Of a stretch of 54,487 nucleotides of DNA, positions 1-8,740 are shown one piece after another. Each line of letters begins with the position of its first letter. Within the stretch, counting starts at the first letter, position 1. The position numbers and the translations under genes are program-made. The stretch is from Methanoculleus sp. Lineage in GTDB: Archaea; Halobacteriota; Methanomicrobia; Methanomicrobiales; Methanoculleaceae. Under the pieces are notes generated by a model. The model had not been told where the DNA came from and did no database searches. It was given only the letters and a program-made list of their open reading frames with translations. The stretch spans positions 1 through 54,487 of the forward strand of contig JASGMC010000003.1 of the NCBI GenBank assembly GCA_030156625.1, in the 5' to 3' direction.

Positions 1-83
1 CTCGAACTCCTTTCCCTGCAGGAAAGTCGTTGCTCGAAAACGCTTCGCGTTTTCTCGAACTCCTTTCCCTGCAGGAAAGTCGT
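1..83. repeat. Two copies of a 30-base direct repeat with a hairpin between
   Basis: Bases 1-30 and 54-83 are identical 30-mers, so the period is 53 bases and the array may continue left of the window. Each copy holds TTTCC-CTGCA-GGAAA, a small hairpin. The 23-base spacer holds GAAAACGC-TTC-GCGTTTTC, a perfect 8-base stem. The right copy ends at the stop codon of the cis-prenyltransferase-like gene, so it lies at that gene's 3' end and could act as a processing or termination structure. A weaker relative, with the same TCGAAA...TTTCTCGAACTCC order, is at about 13301-13335. It is not CRISPR-like because the spacer is itself palindromic. Confidence 0.75.
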
Positions 84-674
84 TTACCGCCCGAACCGCC
101 GCGCCCTGGACTGGAAGTCCCGGAGTGCCCGGAGAAAGTCCACTTTTCTGAGCAGCGCCCAGTTGACGTCGAGGAAGAAGAGTTCGGAGTAGACCGACTG
201 CCAGATGAGGAAGTCGGTCAGGAGGTCGCCGCCCGTCTTGATGACGAGATCCGGCTCGTAGTTGAAGGTAAGGTACGACTCCAGCAGGTCTTCGTCGACG
301 GAGCCCGGGTCCACCCCGTCCTCGGCCATCCTTCTCACGCAGCCGGCGATCTCCTCACGGCCGCTCTTCCCGATAGCCACCGTCACGTCCATGCCTTCCC
401 CGCTGACCTCCTTTTCGTCCCGGTAGTGCAGGGTCAGGCGTGCGATCGAGGAGACCGTGCGGATCATCGGGAGGCACCGTTCCAGCCGGGTGGGGTCGGC
501 GGTGCTGATGTGGAACATGGCGCTTCCTATCCCGAGTTCGCGGCACCACTGGGCGGCAAGGTAGAGGTTGCCCGGGGCGTCGAGCATGTCCTGCTCGGTG
601 ATCATGAAGCAGATCTGTTTCGGGAGCGTGTGGAGATCCCGGAGGAGTATCTTTTCGTAGAGCCGGTAGATCAC
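84..674 (-). CDS. Cis-prenyltransferase (UppS)-like protein with eroded active site
   Basis: The 196-residue product matches the undecaprenyl diphosphate synthase fold family. The C-terminal part has the family block: TGGD, then FLIWQSVYSELFF and DVNW, then a RALRDFQSRARRFG tail. True members make long-chain cis-polyprenyl diphosphates. The N-terminal MDGNxRWA motif with the catalytic Asp is not visible; the equivalent stretch reads CFMITEQDML. The RTGGExRLSNF block is changed to KTGGDLLTDF, losing Arg and Ser ligands. Enzyme activity is therefore doubtful. The GTG start at 674 is chosen because it overlaps the TGA of the upstream PolX-like gene as GTGA, with GGAG eight bases before it; longer in-frame starts would lie deep inside that gene. 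The two genes should be translationally coupled. Confidence 0.75.
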   Translation of the reverse strand: MIYRLYEKILLRDLHTLPKQICFMITEQDMLDAPGNLYLAAQWCRELGIGSAMFHISTADPTRLERCLPMIRTVSSIARLTLHYRDEKEVSGEGMDVTVAIGKSGREEIAGCVRRMAEDGVDPGSVDEDLLESYLTFNYEPDLVIKTGGDLLTDFLIWQSVYSELFFLDVNWALLRKVDFLRALRDFQSRARRFGR

Positions 675-2350
675 GACACCCACTCCAGCAACCCGGCTAG
701 CGAGAGGGTATTTACGATGTCGTCCGGGGCGCACCAGCCCCGGCGTGCCAGCATAATACCGTAGCGCATATTCGAAAATTCGCCGGTTCTATGGGCATCG
801 GTTCCTGCAGCCAGCATCACTCCTTCCTTCTTTGCATGCCTGATATAAATATCCTCAAGATCGAGACGGTGGGGCGACGCGTTGATCTCGAGGGCGGTCC
901 GCGTCTCCGCCGCATGCGCCGTCACCCGCCCGAGATCGATCGCATATGGCGGCCGCCGGCCGAGCAGGCGTCCGGTGGGATGGCCGATGATGTCGACGTG
1001 CTCGTTCTCCATAGCGGTGAGGACGCGCCGGGTCAGGACGTCCTGGTCCTGGGCAAACCCCGAGTGGACCGAGGCGATAACCACGTCGAGGTCGGCAAGG
1101 ACCCTGTTTTCGTACCCGAGCGTGCCGTCGCTTTTGATATCCACCTCGGTCCCGGAGAGGAGCTGGCAGGCGTGCCGCCGGTTGGTCCGCTCGATCTCGG
1201 CCTGCTGCTTTGCAAGGGCCCCGGGGCTCACCCGCGAGGAGTGGTCGGTGACCACGATGTACTCGTAGCCCCGGGCATCCCCCGCCTCCGCCACGTCATC
1301 GAGCGACTGGTGCCCGTCGCTCCAGGTGGTATGGGCGTGGAGGTCTCCCCGCACCCCATGGAGGTCGACCAGATCGGGGAGGGCGTGCCGGAGGGCGAGT
1401 TCGATCTCGCCCCGGTCCTCGCGCAACTCCGGCGGGACGGCCGCCATCCCGAGGAACGAAAAGACCTCCTCCTCGCTCTCGAACGTATTCAGCCGGCCGT
1501 CCGAAGAGTCCAGGAGGCCGTCCCGGCCGAGCCGGTAACCCCGTGCGAGCGCCACCTCGGCGAGCCTGTCCAGAAACCCACGGGAACCGGTGGCGCAGAG
1601 GAGCGCGGTGCCGCATCGGCCGGGTTCGGTGAACCGGACGTTCACTCCGGCACCGGCAAGCGAGATCGAGACCTCGCCGCCGCTCTCGCCGGCGACCGCT
1701 TCGGCGGGTATGCGGTTCACGAGAGTTTTGCGGTCCCCGGTGGCGACGATCTCGATCCTCCCTACGGTGCTCGATCCGCGCCGGTAACTCCCTGCAACCA
1801 CGTAATCCCCGTCCATCAAGAGCGCTGCAACGCTTTCGAGGACGGCGTCGACCTGCGGGCGTGTCATCCGGTCCGATCTCCTGCGGAACTGCCTGATTCC
1901 TTTTTTGATCGCCTCCTCCTTCTTCGCGCCGAACCCCGGAAGCGCCCTGAGCCGGTGGCCTTTTGCCGCCTGCTCCAGGTCGTCGAGGGACTGGATACCG
2001 AGCCTCTTGTAGAGGGTGTGCAGGGTCCGGGGCCCCACCCCGGCAACGCCGAGCAGTTCGACGAGCGATCCGGGGATGGTTGCCTGCAGGTCTTTTAGTT
2101 CCTGGAATGTCCCGGTGGCGGCGATCTCCCGGATCTGTCCGGCAACCCTGTCTCCTATCCCCGGGATGCGGGTGAGCTCTTCCTCGTCGAGCCCGGCGAC
2201 CGGGAAGGAGAGCCGCTCGACCTGCCGCGCCGCCCGCTCGTAGGCCGCGATCCGGTGCCGGTTCTCTCCTGTGATCTCAAGCAGACGGGCCATGAACGCG
2301 AGCCGTTCGGCAACATCCCTGTTCGTGACCTGCCTCTCCGGGCCTCCCAT
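671..2350 (-). CDS. PolX/PHP family protein with degenerate polymerase site
   Basis: The product (about 559 residues) has the family X polymerase layout: N-terminal 8-kDa-like helix-hairpin-helix region (IPGIGDRVA, VAGVGPRTL), nucleotidyltransferase palm, and C-terminal PHP phosphoesterase. In the palm the GDVDIL of active enzymes reads GRIEIV, so both metal-binding Asp residues are lost (D to R, D to E); the third-Asp position reads GVNVRF instead of QVDLR. The PHP metal ligands are all present: DLHAHTTWSD, VTDHSS, SGTEVDI, ASVHSGF, IIGHPTG and GTDAH. The protein likely keeps the phosphatase/nuclease activity and DNA binding but not synthesis (inference). An intact paralogue is at 23962-25695. 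The start at 2350 matches the paralogue's N-terminal spacing; ATG 2356 is possible. The frame stays open upstream into the SnoaL-like remnant. Confidence 0.85.
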   Translation of the reverse strand: MGGPERQVTNRDVAERLAFMARLLEITGENRHRIAAYERAARQVERLSFPVAGLDEEELTRIPGIGDRVAGQIREIAATGTFQELKDLQATIPGSLVELLGVAGVGPRTLHTLYKRLGIQSLDDLEQAAKGHRLRALPGFGAKKEEAIKKGIRQFRRRSDRMTRPQVDAVLESVAALLMDGDYVVAGSYRRGSSTVGRIEIVATGDRKTLVNRIPAEAVAGESGGEVSISLAGAGVNVRFTEPGRCGTALLCATGSRGFLDRLAEVALARGYRLGRDGLLDSSDGRLNTFESEEEVFSFLGMAAVPPELREDRGEIELALRHALPDLVDLHGVRGDLHAHTTWSDGHQSLDDVAEAGDARGYEYIVVTDHSSRVSPGALAKQQAEIERTNRRHACQLLSGTEVDIKSDGTLGYENRVLADLDVVIASVHSGFAQDQDVLTRRVLTAMENEHVDIIGHPTGRLLGRRPPYAIDLGRVTAHAAETRTALEINASPHRLDLEDIYIRHAKKEGVMLAAGTDAHRTGEFSNMRYGIMLARRGWCAPDDIVNTLSLAGLLEWVS

Positions 2351-2737
2351 GATCATCGATCGGCCGCGAAACCATATAGCCGTTGATGCCCGCCGGGAAG
2401 GTTCGTCTCGGGGGAGATGGGGACGCTTTCCTCCCCGGCAGGGGGACCGGGGAATGCCCGCGGCCCCGGTGAAGGCCCCGGCAGGGAACATGCCCGTAGC
2501 TTTGACACAAACCCACACCCTGTCCCCTTCGGCAATGATATCGCCGATACGCTCATGTCAGTCGGGGAAAGCGTCGAAAGCCAGCGGAAAGAGTTGTTTG
2601 AAACTCTCCCTGCCCTGTTGGTGATGGATGTGGCCAACGTAATCCGGCGCCACCAGTTCGTCGAACAGATCCAGGTTTCGGCTGTTATAGGCTTCAATAA
2701 ACCTGCGAACAATTGCCTTATTTTCTTCCACCAACAT
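2351..2737 (-). pseudogene. SnoaL-like (NTF2-fold) protein remnant, nonsense mutated
   Basis: Reading from ATG 2737, the frame gives MLVEENKAIVRRFIEAYNS, then LFDELVAPDYVGH and LFPLAFDAFPD, a typical SnoaL-like polyketide-cyclase/NTF2 start. A TGA at 2560-2558 stands where Trp or Tyr is expected, and the same frame resumes with HERIGDIIAEGDRVWV, the family's second half. After KATGMFPAG the similarity fades and the frame runs without a stop into the PolX-like gene. Known members act on small hydrophobic substrates; the substrate here is unknown. Selenocysteine readthrough is unlikely because no SECIS-like structure or selenoprotein context is seen. The change is a substitution, not a homopolymer indel. 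Confidence 0.7.
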
Positions 2738-2972
2738 GGAGCATCCCTACCCCTTGAATCCGTCCCTGGCACTTAACGGTTGTTCTCGTCGTGTGGGCAT
2801 CCGTTGCCAACACCCGGGATTCCGAACTGGATAACTTATAGCCCGCCGTTCTTACGGCCGGCCGGGATTTCGACCTCTGTCATGAAGTGGCGCGGATCCG
2901 CTCCTCATCGCACTCTGATTCCGATGGTAGGACCCAAATCCATAAACTTGTGGAAGTGAAAGGAATTGTAGC

Positions 2973-3611
2973 ATGCTTCCTTCCACGTTTGAGGATTATC
3001 TCGAAGCAATCCTCACGATCACGGAAAATGGCGGGCGATCGGCGACGCTCGCAGAGATAGCGGCAGCCCTCGATACCGGGAAGGAGACCGCCGGGACGAC
3101 CATCGCCGCTCTGGTCGAGGAAGGCTACCTGGAGCGGGCAACCGGCGACGCCGTCAGGCTGACCGAGAAGGGATCGTCGGTGGCGTCAGTGGTGGCGCGG
3201 AAACACCGCGTCCTCCAGTGCTTTTTGACGGAGATGCTCGGCGTCGATGCGGACGCGGCGAGCAAGGAGGCCTGCACACTCGAGCACGGGATCTCCGACG
3301 GGACCATCGACCGGCTCTCTTCCTATATGAACGCCGCCCAACCCCCGCCGGGGCGCATGGGACGCGGCCGGGGGCGGGAGGCCTCTACGTTGCTGCTCGA
3401 CTGCAAGGAAGGGGATACCGTCCGGGTGGCGATGATGCGGGGGCCCCGGCGGCACCGGAGGCTGCTCGACCTCGGCATCTTCCCCGGCGAGACGGTGCAG
3501 ATCCGGCGAAAACTCCCGAACAAGTCGGTCGTCGTCAGGGTGAAAGGGTGCGATATCGCCATCAGCCCCGAGATCGCGGCATCGATCATCGTGGAGTCGT
3601 GTCCACCATGA
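2973..3611 (+). CDS. DtxR/MntR-type metal regulator fused to a FeoA domain
   Basis: This 212-residue protein starts with a winged helix-turn-helix (residues about 1-65: FEDYLEAILTI, LAEIAAAL, AGTTIAALVEEGYLE), continues with the DtxR dimerisation and metal-binding part (RKHRVLQCFL, DAASKEACTLEHGIS), and ends in an SH3-like FeoA domain from about residue 140 (LLDLGIFPGETVQIRRK). It should sense Fe(II) or Mn(II) and control the iron transporter next door. Its TGA overlaps the feoB ATG as ATGA, so regulator and transporter are translated together. The 200 bases upstream hold no gene; a weak TATA-like CCATAAAC lies about 30 bases before the start. FeoA domains elsewhere contact FeoB, so the protein might also act on the transporter directly (inference). 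Confidence 0.88.
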   Translation: MLPSTFEDYLEAILTITENGGRSATLAEIAAALDTGKETAGTTIAALVEEGYLERATGDAVRLTEKGSSVASVVARKHRVLQCFLTEMLGVDADAASKEACTLEHGISDGTIDRLSSYMNAAQPPPGRMGRGRGREASTLLLDCKEGDTVRVAMMRGPRRHRRLLDLGIFPGETVQIRRKLPNKSVVVRVKGCDIAISPEIAASIIVESCPP

Positions 3612-5458
3612 GGTTTGCGCTGATCGGCAACCCCAGCGTGGGCAAATCCCTGATCTTCAACCAGCTCACCGGCCTCGGGGTGGAGGTGAGCAACTATCCC
3701 GGGACCACCGTCGAGCTGCAGCGGGGCAACACCTGTTTCCAGCGCGAGATGGTCGAACTCGTGGACCTGCCCGGCGTCTACTCGCTGGAAGGAGATTCTG
3801 ACGAGGAAGACCTGGTCCGCCGGTTCCTGGAGCGGCAGGATACCGATGCGATCATTGTGGTGGTGAACGTCACACGCCTGGAGCGCAACCTCTACCTTCT
3901 CCTCCAGGTGGCGGAGTACGGCCTCCCTATGGTCGTCGTGCTGAACATGGCCGACGAAGCCGCAAAACGGGGGATTGAGATCGACCCCGGCCCGATCCGC
4001 GACCTCCTCGGCGTCGAGGTGGTCCAGACGGCGGCGTCGCAGGGAAAGAATATCGACCGGATCATCCCGGCGGCTCTTGCCGCTTCCAGCCCGTCGATGG
4101 TCGAGATCCCGTACGACCATCACGTAGAGGCAGCCGTCCGGAGCCTCGGAAAGATGTTCGATGCCGACCGGAAGGAGAGCATCCGGGCGCTTCTCGGGTT
4201 CGGCGACAACCCGGAACTGCTTGAGGCGGCACGGACGATCGCCGACGAGATCGAGTCCCGGCACCGGATGACGGTCGCCCAGATCATCGCGGCCAACCGG
4301 CACAACTTCGCTCACCGGATCGCCGACCTCACCGTAAAGGAAGAGGCGCTCCTCCGCCAGACCGACCCGGACAGCATCCTGACACGGATGATCCCCGGAA
4401 TGCCGATCCTTCTTTCCATCCTCATCGGGATGCTCCTCTTTGTATTCATCGCGGGATCGTTCCTCGAGGGGCTGATCGTGGAGTTTTTCGAAGTCTTTGC
4501 GATGCAGCCGTTCCTCGAGCTCGGGCTGCCTCCGCTCGCCGAAGAACTGGGGAGATCCGTCCTGCTTGCGCTCCAGGCGGGCCTCGGGATAGCGTTCCCG
4601 TACGTCCTCCTCTTCTACATCATCATCTCCGTTCTCGAAGACTCAGGATACATGACCCGGGCGGCCTTCCTCGCCGACAATGCGATGCACAGGGTCGGGA
4701 TGCACGGCGGGGCGGTCATCCCCTTCACCCTGGCGTTCGGGTGCAACGTGCCGGCCATCATGAGCATACGGTTCCTGCACTCCCGGCGTGAGCGGATCAT
4801 CGCCTCGTTCCTGATCACGATGGTCCCCTGCTCGGCCCGGACCGTCATCATCGCCGGGATTGTGGCGAGTTTCGTTGGTATCGGGGCGGCATTCAGCGTA
4901 TACGCCATCGTCTTTGTCCTGATCCTCGCGACAGGGCTCGTCCTCTCCCGCGTGGCGCCAGGAGAGCGGTTCGGCATGATCATGGAGATGGTGCCGCTCC
5001 GCTGGCCGGACCCGAAACTGGTGATGAAGAAGGCATGGTCGCGCCTCTCCGAATTCCTCTTCATCGCGATGCCGCTCCTCCTTGCAGGGAGCGTTGTCCT
5101 CGGGCTGCTCGAGTTCTTCGGCATCATGGCGCTCTTTGAGGCAATAGTGGAGCCCTACACCATGGCGCTCCTCGGCCTTCCCGGGTACTCGGCGACGGCG
5201 CTCACCTTCGGGATCTTGAGGAAGGAGATGGCGTTCGAGACCCTCGCCATCCTCGCGGGCACCGCCGACCTCGGAGCGGTGCTCTCGTCCCTCCAGCTCT
5301 ACATCTTTGCGGTCGTGACCGTCCTCTTCGTCCCCTGCCTCGCGACGATCACGGTCCTCCTGCGCGAGGTCGGCTCTAAGATCACGCTCGCGATCACGGT
5401 ATACACGGTCGCCCTCGGACTCCTGATCGGAACCCTGCTGTTCCATCTTCTGGGATAG
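3608..5458 (+). CDS. feoB: Ferrous iron transport protein B
   Basis: The 616-residue product has an N-terminal G domain with GNPSVGKS (G1), YPGTTVE (G2), DLPGVYSL (G3) and LNMADE (G4), a helical spacer, then a membrane part with two Gate-type repeats. The permease signatures [10 protein letters not shown] and [10 protein letters not shown] are present; their cysteines are implicated in Fe(II) passage in FeoB proteins. It imports Fe(II) across the cytoplasmic membrane. ATG 3608 is chosen because it overlaps the regulator's stop and directly precedes the G1 motif; the long upstream extension of the frame is a shadow of the regulator. No separate feoA or feoC follows, and the FeoA domain is carried by the upstream regulator. 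Confidence 0.95.
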   Translation: MRFALIGNPSVGKSLIFNQLTGLGVEVSNYPGTTVELQRGNTCFQREMVELVDLPGVYSLEGDSDEEDLVRRFLERQDTDAIIVVVNVTRLERNLYLLLQVAEYGLPMVVVLNMADEAAKRGIEIDPGPIRDLLGVEVVQTAASQGKNIDRIIPAALAASSPSMVEIPYDHHVEAAVRSLGKMFDADRKESIRALLGFGDNPELLEAARTIADEIESRHRMTVAQIIAANRHNFAHRIADLTVKEEALLRQTDPDSILTRMIPGMPILLSILIGMLLFVFIAGSFLEGLIVEFFEVFAMQPFLELGLPPLAEELGRSVLLALQAGLGIAFPYVLLFYIIISVLEDSGYMTRAAFLADNAMHRVGMHGGAVIPFTLAFGCNVPAIMSIRFLHSRRERIIASFLITMVPCSARTVIIAGIVASFVGIGAAFSVYAIVFVLILATGLVLSRVAPGERFGMIMEMVPLRWPDPKLVMKKAWSRLSEFLFIAMPLLLAGSVVLGLLEFFGIMALFEAIVEPYTMALLGLPGYSATALTFGILRKEMAFETLAILAGTADLGAVLSSLQLYIFAVVTVLFVPCLATITVLLREVGSKITLAITVYTVALGLLIGTLLFHLLG

Positions 5459-5621
5459 GGGTGCCCGGGGAGGGAGAGGCGGCTCCCCCGATCCGTTACC
5501 TCTACGACGATGGAACACCGACAGAGATAATGATGAAATTTCTGCGACTGTATCCCGGCAGCGCCGTACCCCCGGTGCCGTGCCTCTCCACCCTCGAGTT
5601 TGCCCGGGGAGTGAGCCGGCT

Positions 5622-6374
5622 ATGCTGACGTTCGTGGGACTCGGGCTCTACGACCTCGGGGATATATCGGTGAAAGGCCTTGAATGCGTCCGTAATGCCG
5701 ATGCCGTCTTTCTTGAAGCGTATACGTCGCGGCTGATGGGGACGGACGTCTCCGGCATGGAGGCGTTCTTTGAGAAGGAGGTCCGGGTGCTCACGCGGGA
5801 GGATGTCGAAGGGGACCCCCGCGAGATCCTCGATTGTGCCGCGAGGGGCCGGGTGGCGTTCCTGACCGGGGGAGACCCCATGGTATCGACGACGCACACC
5901 GATCTCCGGATGCGGGCCGCCGCCGCCGGGATCGAGACGTGCATCATCCACGCCTCATCCATATCGAGCGCGGTCTCGGGCCTCTCGGGCCTGCAGAACT
6001 ACCGGTTCGGGAAGTCCTGTTCGGTGCCGTTCCCCGCGAAGGGATGGTTCCCGACGGCCCCCGTCGAGACGGTTGCGGCAAACCTCGCGCTCTCCCTGCA
6101 TACGCTCGTCTACCTGGATATCCAGAAGGACCGCTACATGCGCATCCCGGAGGCGATCGCCATCCTCGAGGAGATGGCGGAGAAGCGCGGCATCGAGCCG
6201 CCCGCCCTCTACGTCGGCATCGCCCGGGCGGGGTCGGAGCACCCGGTGGTTGCCGCCGGAGCCGGCGCGAAGCTCAAAGAGACGGAGTTCGGGCCCCCGC
6301 TCCATATCCTCGCCGTGCCGGCGGAGCTTCACCCCATGGAGCGCGAGTACCTGGAGATGTTTGCTGGCCTATGA
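5622..6374 (+). CDS. dphB: Diphthine synthase
   Basis: The 250-residue product is an SAM-dependent methyltransferase of the diphthine synthase (Dph5) family, which trimethylates the modified histidine of elongation factor 2 in diphthamide synthesis. Signatures seen are the N-terminal [18 protein letters not shown]-site [40 protein letters not shown] and the late GIARAGS. Length fits the family. ATG 5622 matches the family's conserved N-terminus and is preceded by GGAGTGAG. Its stop overlaps the next gene's start as ATGA, so the DUF357 protein is co-translated. Diphthamide is confined to archaea and eukaryotes, so this gene supports an archaeal origin. Confidence 0.95.
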   Translation: MLTFVGLGLYDLGDISVKGLECVRNADAVFLEAYTSRLMGTDVSGMEAFFEKEVRVLTREDVEGDPREILDCAARGRVAFLTGGDPMVSTTHTDLRMRAAAAGIETCIIHASSISSAVSGLSGLQNYRFGKSCSVPFPAKGWFPTAPVETVAANLALSLHTLVYLDIQKDRYMRIPEAIAILEEMAEKRGIEPPALYVGIARAGSEHPVVAAGAGAKLKETEFGPPLHILAVPAELHPMEREYLEMFAGL

Positions 6375-6940
6375 TCCTCGAAGAGTACGGTGCCCTCTTT
6401 GGCGAGTCTCTCTCCCGGACCCGGATCGCCGTCCCGGAGGGGACCCTCCTTTACCGGGTGGCCGGCGAGGTGGTCGAGATGGCTGCGGCGTACCACAGCG
6501 ACGGGACGGTATTTCTCCGGACGGGCGACCCGGTGAACGCGCTCGCCTCCTTTGCCTACGGGCTCGGCTGGCTTGATGCAGGCTCGCGCCTCGGGCTGTT
6601 CGAGCCGTTAGCCGCCCACCCTCCTGGCCGGGTGGACGCGTGCATACCGGACTCGCAGAGCGGCCATCTCGACGAGAAGACCCACCGCTACCGGCGGATG
6701 CTCGATTCTGCCCTCGCAATGGTCGAGACAGGCCCGGACGTGGCGAGCCCGCTCTATGCGGGGGCGGAGGCGCTTCGTTCGGCGGCGCATTCCTGGTACG
6801 CGGAAGGCGCAGAATACCTTGATGCGGGCGACCGTGCCGGCGCCCTCGCCCGGTTCAGCTACGGGTATGCCTGGATCGATGCCGGTGTCCGGGCGGGCCT
6901 GTTCAGGATAACCGGCGAACGGGGTCTCTTCACCGTGTAG
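6371..6940 (+). CDS. DUF357 family protein with two repeats
   Basis: The 189-residue product contains two copies of the archaeal DUF357 pattern: [20 protein letters not shown] followed by AGSRLGLF at about residues 45-75, and [20 protein letters not shown] followed by DAGVRAGLF at about 145-175. Each is a short helical pair, so the gene looks like an internal duplication. The function of DUF357 is not known. It follows dphB with an ATGA overlap, so the two are one operon, but nothing in the sequence ties it to diphthamide synthesis. The middle part ([13 protein letters not shown]) is helical and charged. No membrane segments or signal peptide are seen. Confidence 0.75.
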   Translation: MILEEYGALFGESLSRTRIAVPEGTLLYRVAGEVVEMAAAYHSDGTVFLRTGDPVNALASFAYGLGWLDAGSRLGLFEPLAAHPPGRVDACIPDSQSGHLDEKTHRYRRMLDSALAMVETGPDVASPLYAGAEALRSAAHSWYAEGAEYLDAGDRAGALARFSYGYAWIDAGVRAGLFRITGERGLFTV

Positions 6941-7173
6941 GGATCTGCGCGGAAGCACGTCGCGGCCCCGCCGGCCGTTTATCCAGCGGAGCACGGGTCC
7001 TACTGATCTACGATAAAATCATCGTTAAATAGTAGCTGCACGATATCTTATTAGACCAATTTCGGGTATTTTTTCGTGAGATTGCCCGAAAATCCGCAAA
7101 AGATCTGCGGATACCGATCTGGAGCGGGAGGGCCGGGTCTGCGAAGTCCGGCCCAGGCCCGGGAGCGTAGAGC

Positions 7174-8214
7174 ATGAAGAGGTCTCAGTGGAAGTGGCTG
7201 CTCGTCTCGATCAGTTTTAGCGCTCTCGTTATGGCCGGTGTCCTGTACTTCACCGTCGATGAGATGACGATCGAGTATCTCAGCCGCGTAAACCCGTTCT
7301 ACCTGGCCCTTGCTGTTCTCCTCCACATCGTCTCGCTCGGGTTCTGGGCGTTCCGTATCCAGAAGATGTCGGGGTCGCTCGGGTACCGGGTTCGTTTCAG
7401 GCATTGCCTGAACCTGGTGCTGGCGAACATGCTCGTTGCGGCGGTCACCCCGTCGCAGGCCGGCGGCGAGCCGGTCCGGGTCCACGAACTTTACCGGGCG
7501 GGCGTCCCGGTCGGGGACGCCACCGCCGTCGTCGTCATGGAGCGGATCCTCGACGGGATCGTTCTCGGGGCCTCGGGCGCCTTCGCCATACTCTTCCTCG
7601 GCAGTTACTGGAGCAGTCTCACCTCGGGGATCAGCGGGGTGGGCCTGGTTATGTACGCCGCCTGGATCTTCATCACCCTCTTCGTGCTGGTCTTCATCTA
7701 CTCGGTGAAGAACCCGGACCACCTCAAGCGGGCCCTCAAAGGACTGTCGCGGTGGATCGACCGGCACTGGCGTTTGAAGCGGCTCGAACACCTGCTGGAG
7801 ACGATCGACTGTGAGGTGGACAACTTCAACAAGGGTCTCGTCAAGTTCGTGAACCACGGCAAGAGCGGTCTCGTGTGGGGTTTTCTCTTCACGGCCCTCT
7901 TCTGGCTCTCGGAATTTGCAATCGCATCGCTGCTTCTTGTGGGTCTCGGACAGCCGCCGTACTTCATCGAGTCGTTCGTCGTCCAGCTCATCATCGCCAT
8001 CGTCATGATGATCCCGCTCACGCCCGGAGGCTCGGGCGTTGCCGAACTCGGTGCCACATCCCTCTACAGCCTCTTCGTCCCGTCGTCGATCGTAGGCGTC
8101 TTCGTCCTCCTCTGGCGGCTGATCCTCTACTATCTCAACATCCTCCTCGGCCTGCTCTCGAGTCTTGTCATCGTCCGGCGCGAGTATCTCGCCCGCGCCA
8201 GAAAACAGCGGTGA
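7174..8214 (+). CDS. Flippase-like integral membrane protein (UPF0104/AglD type)
   Basis: The 346-residue protein has about eight hydrophobic helices and the hallmarks of the lysylphosphatidylglycerol synthetase transmembrane/AglD-like family: NLVLANMLVAAVTPSQAGGE followed by PVRVHELYRAG near residues 80-110, VVMERILDG, and late PLTPGGSGVAELG. Members are linked to lipid or lipid-linked sugar translocation; the substrate here cannot be told. There is no soluble synthetase domain. The start is supported by GGGAG eight bases upstream. The 230-base upstream gap has AT-rich promoter-like sequence (CGTTAAATAG around 7022) and an inverted repeat (GGGCCGG/CCGGCCC) just before the gene. Confidence 0.8.
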   Translation: MKRSQWKWLLVSISFSALVMAGVLYFTVDEMTIEYLSRVNPFYLALAVLLHIVSLGFWAFRIQKMSGSLGYRVRFRHCLNLVLANMLVAAVTPSQAGGEPVRVHELYRAGVPVGDATAVVVMERILDGIVLGASGAFAILFLGSYWSSLTSGISGVGLVMYAAWIFITLFVLVFIYSVKNPDHLKRALKGLSRWIDRHWRLKRLEHLLETIDCEVDNFNKGLVKFVNHGKSGLVWGFLFTALFWLSEFAIASLLLVGLGQPPYFIESFVVQLIIAIVMMIPLTPGGSGVAELGATSLYSLFVPSSIVGVFVLLWRLILYYLNILLGLLSSLVIVRREYLARARKQR

Positions 8215-8226
8215 TTGACCCCAAGG

Positions 8227-8232
8227 TTTAAA
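8227..8232 (+). promoter_or_regulatory. TATA box of the DUF151 gene
   Basis: TTTAAA preceded by a purine-rich AAGG (BRE-like) sits 29-34 bases before ATG 8261. Transcription would start near 8255, just at the AGGTGATC ribosome-binding region. This favours ATG 8261 over the in-frame ATG at 8246, which would be upstream of the predicted transcript. Confidence 0.5.
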
Positions 8233-8260
8233 CGCCAGAAGACTCATGTCAGGTGATCAC

Positions 8261-8707
8261 ATGACGGCTCAAAGTTGCAGGGTGCAGGGCGTATTCATGT
8301 CGGTGAGCGAGATGGGAGCGGCGCCGACCGTCGTCCTCGATGCCGGGGGTGACAGCACGATACCGATATACGTCGGGCTCTGGGAAGCGATCTCGATCAG
8401 CAACGCGCTCAACAGCGAGATGCTCCCCCGCCCCATCACCCACGACCTCATCGTCGAACTCTTTCGGAATTTTGAGATCGTTCTCGATGCCCTGCACATC
8501 GATTCCCTGGAGGAGGGAGTTTTTTACGCCAAACTCCTTCTGCGGCAGGGGCCGCGCACCGAGATCATGGACTGCCGCCCGAGCGACGGCATAGCCATCG
8601 CTCTGCGCTACCGGGCTCCCATTATGATCGAGGATACGGTCGTCGAGACCGCAGCCGTAAAGAAGGACGACCTCCCGAGGATGGTGGACCTGAAAGAGTA
8701 TCTTTGA
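8261..8707 (+). CDS. Bifunctional nuclease family protein (DUF151)
   Basis: The 148-residue product matches the BFN/DUF151 family. It has the pattern VLDAGGDSTIPIYVGLWEA, then HDLIVELFRNF, LEEGVFYAKLLL and MDCRPSDGIAIALRYRAPI. The SRPSDAIALALR-like block is the family signature. Plant and bacterial homologues have been reported with RNase and DNase activity; the role in archaea is unknown. ATG 8261 is chosen because GGTGA lies four bases before it and a TATA box is correctly spaced; ATG 8246 would add five residues without support. It is monocistronic and converges on hisE, leaving 33 bases between stops. Confidence 0.85.
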   Translation: MTAQSCRVQGVFMSVSEMGAAPTVVLDAGGDSTIPIYVGLWEAISISNALNSEMLPRPITHDLIVELFRNFEIVLDALHIDSLEEGVFYAKLLLRQGPRTEIMDCRPSDGIAIALRYRAPIMIEDTVVETAAVKKDDLPRMVDLKEYL

Positions 8708-8740
8708 GCGGTCCTCGAGAAGATCCGATACAAAAGAATG

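Noticed and set aside
1-83. Possible CRISPR array
   Set aside because: Only two repeat copies, the spacer is palindromic and there are no cas genes in the window.
2558-2560. TGA as selenocysteine codon in the SnoaL-like frame
   Set aside because: The family has no Cys/Sec at this position, no SECIS-like hairpin is seen and the C-terminal half is degraded.
5530-5628. 32-codon frame overlapping the start of dphB
   Set aside because: No ribosome site, no recognisable features and it ends inside dphB; treated as chance.
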